This document shows, piece after piece, positions 52,101-58,100 of a stretch of DNA of 64,000 bases; the stretch's first letter is position 1; each line of letters starts with the position of its first letter. A program made the position numbers and the translations under genes. The stretch spans positions 33,660,575-33,724,574 of the forward strand of contig NC_030819.1 in assembly GCF_001704415.2 (NCBI RefSeq), written 5' to 3'. The notes under the pieces were generated by a model. That model was not told the DNA's origin, did not search any database, and was given only the letters and a program-made list of their open reading frames with translations. The stretch is from Capra hircus. Taxonomy: Eukaryota > Chordata > Mammalia > Artiodactyla > Bovidae.

Positions 52101-55100
52101 TATCAGAAGCAATAAAAGAATATTGATTATGCACTGGTTATTCAACAAAACTTTGTGATTGCAGAATATTCTTTTGCATATATTTTAAGATGTATCATGG
52201 ACCTTTAAAACATATACTCTTTCAAGTTTAAAAAAACTCCTTTATTAAATATTTATGGAAATTAGATTATTGTATCTGTGCTTTAACAAGCTTTCCAGGT
52301 GATTCTGAGGGTGCCGGAGTATGAGAACCGCTACTCTAGGGTGGTAATGTTCAAAATTTGTTCCATGGATCTTCACTCTCAGAATCAACTTGGGCCTCAT
52401 GCTTTCTGCCTGCCTGAGGGTCTTCAATACAGATTTGAGTCACATGCGCAGCATTCTAGAATTCCTGTTTGGTACATTGCTAGTGAGGATTGTTAGTCTT
52501 GTTTTGTCCTCATGAGGAACAGGAATGTCAAATAAATTTTTAGTGCTCCAACTGCCACACATATAGTTGTCAGCAGCCCGCATCACTGCCCCCCGTGCCC
52601 CCCACCCCCCACCCTGCCACCTTGGCTTCCACTTGATGCTTTTTAGATAACTAAAAGCAGTCTGTTGGCAATTAGGCTTGTTAGTAGTTGGCTTTGCTGC
52701 TGCTAAGTCGCTTCAGTCATGTCCAACTCTGTGTGACCCCATAGACAGCAGCCCACCAGGCTCCCCCGTTCTTGGGATTCTCCAAGCAAGAACACTGGAG
52801 TGGGTTGCCATTTCCTTCTCCAGTGCATGAAAGTGAAAAGTGAAAGTGAAGTCGTTCAGTCATGTCCGACTCTTAGCGATCCCATGGACTACAGCCCACC
52901 AGGCTCCTCCATCCATGGGATTTTCCAGGCAAGAGTACTGGAGTAGGGTGCCATTGCCTTCTCCAGTAGTTGGCTTTACCTATGTTTAAATTTCAGGCTT
53001 TTGGGATTAGATAAAGTTAAATTATTTTACTTGATTAATCTATCTCATCCTGTTTACCAAGTTTTTGTTAGCTGTTTTGAAGTTGATCAAAATTTTTGGA
53101 CCTAGCTCTAGTATTAAAGCCTTACTTATTAACCTCAGGCCTGTTGATGTGTTTTAGCTGCTATTTATGACACAAACTCTTCTGTTGCTATTGAAACCCC
53201 CAAAAGCAGTGTGGTCACTACTTTTTGATAAAGTTGGAACTTTGTCTTTAATTGTTTTTATGCTATTATTCTTCCAGGTAATTCTTTTCTTATATATATA
53301 TTCTTAGGTACTGATCATATTCATTTACAGATTTTATAATCTGTAAATTTTGATTCTGTGTTTAGATGAGACAGAGTTGATTGATACATGAGTCTCTGAG
53401 ACTGGTTTAACAAGTGGAGTGCTTGTTCAGTTTGATTTTTAGTAGAACTCTAAACGTCATCAGGTCTCCTGGGTGATTATATGAGTGCTCTTGTCTTTAT
53501 ATTCCTTCTCAGCACTCTGTTGTAAGGAAAGCTATGCTCAAATAATGCTGTCTACCTTTCCTTCTTTCTTCCCCCCTGCCAAATCAAAGTTTCATAATTG
53601 TGAACTGTTGGTAAATGCGTTATGTCCTTTGCCTGGGACAGTCCTATTTTATGCCTCCTGTTTGCCTGGGACAGTCCTGTTTTATGTGTGTGGTCTGGAC
53701 ATATTACTTACAGAGCCCTCTTTTGCTCTCAGTAGAGAGTCTCATTTGAGTAATACGTTTTATAATTAGCCTGGCTATATTGCATGGTGGTTGAGAGTAT
53801 AGGTTCTGAAGTTAGACTTTGGTTCATATCCTGGCTTCTTAACTTTTACTTGGAGTACAACCACCCTGAATCTCAGTTTCCTTACCTTTAAAATGAGGGT
53901 TACAACTGTACTCACTTAAGTAAGGATGAGGATTAAGTGATAGGCATGAAAATACCTGACAGATATACTCAGCCCTAGGTAAACATTTGATGGTGGTAAT
54001 GATGAGGATGCTAGTGATGTTGGTGGCTATTTAATAAACTTCTGTTTTCTTTGGATTTGATTCTTTTCCTGCTCTGGCTTCTACTTGGTTGCTTTCCTTG
54101 CAACCCTGGGATGCTCATCACAAAAATTTTGATTATTAGTAACAAAACCCACTACATCTTCTATGAAATAAAGTGATTCCATTTTGATAAGGAAAAAATT
54201 CAGTTTCCCATACTTACAAATTGGAATGTAAAAATAAATGTGTTATAGTCTCTCAGTTTCAAGGGGATTGAGAAGTTATTGCTATTGACTTTTCAGCCTC
54301 AAAAGCCATTGTTTTCTTGATCTGACATATTGAATCCAGTATCAACTGATCTAATACTATACACATTAAAGTCCCTTTTTAAATAAAAATTTATATGACA
54401 CACCTAGAAAACATGAATAAGAAAAAATATCAATGTAAATTTTAATCCAAAGATAACTGCTTTAGAATTTTGGTATACTTCTTGAAATTTTCTGTTTATA
54501 GATTTTTTGTTTAGATATTTTATATCATTTCTTACTGTGATGTATATTGGTATGCTATTTTTTCCTCTTAATGATTGCAACATAAATTTTTCCGTGCCTT
54601 ATTGCAATACCATATTACAGTATTATAGGAATTTAGGTTAAAGGTTTTCTAAAAACATATCCTTTAATTAAATTATTACTTTATTTCTTGGTCATCTTCT
54701 AGTCAGGTTTTATACATTTCCAGTTATAATCACTGACTGAATTTTACTTTATATATTTGCTTAATGTTATGGTATACACATTTTTAAAATTTTCTAGCAG
54801 TTTTTTTTCCTTGCCTTCCCGTTCTCTTTTACAAAGCAAATGAGGTTTAGCCTACTAGGTATATTTCTGTGTCCTACTCCATTGAAATAGAGTCATGTGC
54901 AGATATCAACAGTTATGTAAAAGTTTAGCAGTTTATTTACAGAAGTGATACTGTATTAAATATACAGTTGTTTGCAGCATCTTTTCCCCACTTTACAATA
55001 CGGCATGAACATGTACTATATCAGTGAGTATGGACCTGCCACATTCTGTTTAATAGCTGCATAACATTTCATAATCTGTCTGTACCACAGATTATTCAAC

Positions 55101-58100
55101 TAATATTTTATTGGTGGTCACTAAAATTATTTTCAGCTTTTTGTAGATTTTGCTATAATAAATATTCCTTAACTTATAGCCATTTGTAGTGGAATTTTTA
55201 TTTATATAGTAGAACTTCCCAGAGATAGAATATGTGGGCCAGAGAGTGTGCCTGTTTTAAACTTTAAAATGTATTTCAAATTATTTTTTAAGTGTTATAA
55301 GAATTTATCTTCTCAAGACTAATATATGAGTGGTGTTTTCCTCTAGCACCACCTGCCATATTATTTTTAATTTTTGGAAAATGTTAATGAATGACGTTTT
55401 GTCATTGCTAATTTAAATAGCACAGAAGCACTTTTTTTCTTCATAAATTCTGTTTTAATGGCTTACTATTTTTTCTCTGAGAGAAGATACCATAGTTTTT
55501 TATTAACTCTTCTTCTTTTTGGATTGTTTTAAATGTTTTGTTATAATTACAAGTTATTAACATTTTTGAGCTGAAATCTTTAAAAAAAATTTCAGATTCC
55601 TTAGGACAGATTTCTGGATATATAATTACTGGCCCAAAAGATAATAATAATCTTAGGTTCTTGAAATGTATAACCTGTAACTTTCTGAAGGGAACTCCTT
55701 ACTTCCCCGCCCTCAAGATTTGCTGGCTGCCCCTCCAGTCTGCTCAGTTTTCCCTTAGCACACTGGAATAATTTCTTCTTGAATTTTGTGTAAACTCTTT
55801 CTCAGTCATTAGACTGTAAGCTTCCTGAGTCAGAGGTGGTGTCATCATATTTGTCCAAGTGTTCCTAGGACCTGTGCCTGAAGTTGGTTAATTTAATATG
55901 TCTTTGTCAACTAATTGAAAACATTTCATGGACTTAGTAGTATCAAAAGACATTAATTACCTCTTTTGTATATTCATCTCCAAACTCATTTCCTACTACT
56001 CTCTGCCTGATAACCTTATACTCCATCCATTTCAGCTGTTTTTTTTTTTTTTTAATGACCATATAGTAACGTTGTTTATGTCTTTCTGCTTTTATAAATC
56101 CTATTCTTTTTACCTGGAATGCTCTCTCTTCTCTTCTTTCTCTCTTGGCAAACCTTTTCTCAGTCTTTGAAACTTTTTTAGTTCACCCAGGTTGATCTGA
56201 TTACTTTTCATCCTTCAAGATATAGTGTGTACAGATTTCCTTTATAACGCTTATCAGAACATATTGCAATTCTTAGTTTTCATTCTGTCTTCTCTGGTGG
56301 ACTGAATTTGAATGAAATCTGTGTCTTTGTCATTATATCTGTGATACCCAGCATCTGTGACATTGAAGATAATAAAAAATGTTCGGTGAATAAATGAGTG
56401 ACTTAATTATGTAAGAAAAATTATTTTAGTCCATGGGATACAGAGTATTTTAGAGCCTGGTAACCTGATAGTATAAATGATAACTTAAGTTGAGTTTGAA
56501 TGGTGTACTTTCTATGTGTGATTGCTTGTAGGCCTTCTGTGTTTATGTACAGAAAGGTCTCTAAAAAGTTTGAATTTATGAGATGCTAAAGAACTATGAA
56601 TATTATGGGTATAATGCTTTTCTGAAAGAAATAATATCTCAGACAGACCATAGGAATTATAAAATGGTAATACAGCTTAATATTATTGTTATTTTAATAT
56701 TTGTAATTCTTTTGTGTAGTTAGAAAGTGTCATATACTTTTTAGAGTGATTTATATTATCTGTTTTAGTAAATCAATTGGAAAATAGGGCATATGGATAA
56801 GAATGTGTTCGTATTTGAAATGTGCCTCGTTTTGTTACATTTTAAAGGTGAAGCTTAGTTTATATAATATTAGTTTAAATTGATTGATACTGTGTTACTG
56901 GAAAGTAATGTTTAGCTCTTCTATTAACATTAAATTAGCATATTTCCATCTGTAGTAATCATAAGATATATTATTCTTGGTGTTTCATAGAATTGATGCT
57001 GCTTATGTTTTTTTCCTGTATCTGGAGACATAATTTAAAAATATTTTTTCTACCCATTTTTAATGTTTAATGCAGGGTCTTTTGGTATTTAACATGACAT
57101 TTTTCAAAGTTTATTACAGAGCAATAGTTTAACTTTGTCCCATTGTTAGAAATATTAGTCATAGGTAAAGATCTATAGAGAGTAACAATGAAATTTAATT
57201 TTAAATGTTCAGTATGTATATACTGTCAATTTCCTTTTCAAATACTGGTAACTCCTTAACTGTCCAATTTACTGTTTTGAAATTTGTAAGCGTTTTTGAT
57301 ATTGCTAAAACTCAAGGAAACTGTAGTTCTATAAAGTTTTATTTTCAAGCTAAACAGTAATGACGAAAACAGTTTTTGAATTTTATTGAAGTGAATTTGG
57401 CTATAAATTTTTTCTTATATATTGTATAAGTAGAAATGACTGTAATCTTCGTCAGAACATATTTATGTATAGTGTTATGTACACAGAGGGGCTTCAGAAA
57501 GAAATCATTTTATGAGAGAATGGTTTATGTTTCAAAAATGTAACTGGGTTTAGATTCCCTTCTGTATCATTAGTGTGAAATTGAGCTTATCCTTATGTCT
57601 GATTTTGTGTATGTGGTTACAGAAATCATACATAAAGTTAGATTTATCTTTTTAGAAAATAAAATACAGCTTACAAAATACTGTGTTTATAAAGCACAGT
57701 GATTTTACATTTATATATACACATGTATGTGTGTATGTATATATATGTATATATATATGTGTGGTATAAATGTGTATATATATAAATATGTGTATCTCAG
57801 ATCATAAGAATTTTTTGTTTTGTTTTTGACAACCTGTTTTCTTTGACAAAATGTAGTTAAATTAATAATCTCTGGTTTTATATCAAGAGTAACATGGATA
57901 TTAAATCTTAAAGACCTTATTAAACTTTAATCATTAATTTAAGACTGAGTTGGTTTTTGGTATTTTAAAAGGAAATGTATTTATTTTTAATGAATATATG
58001 GTTTACTAAGTGTGAATATATGTGATGTTAAAAGATTTATAGGAAAATTTGATTTATTCTGTTTGAACTTTCTGATTATCTATTTCAGACTATTAGTAAC

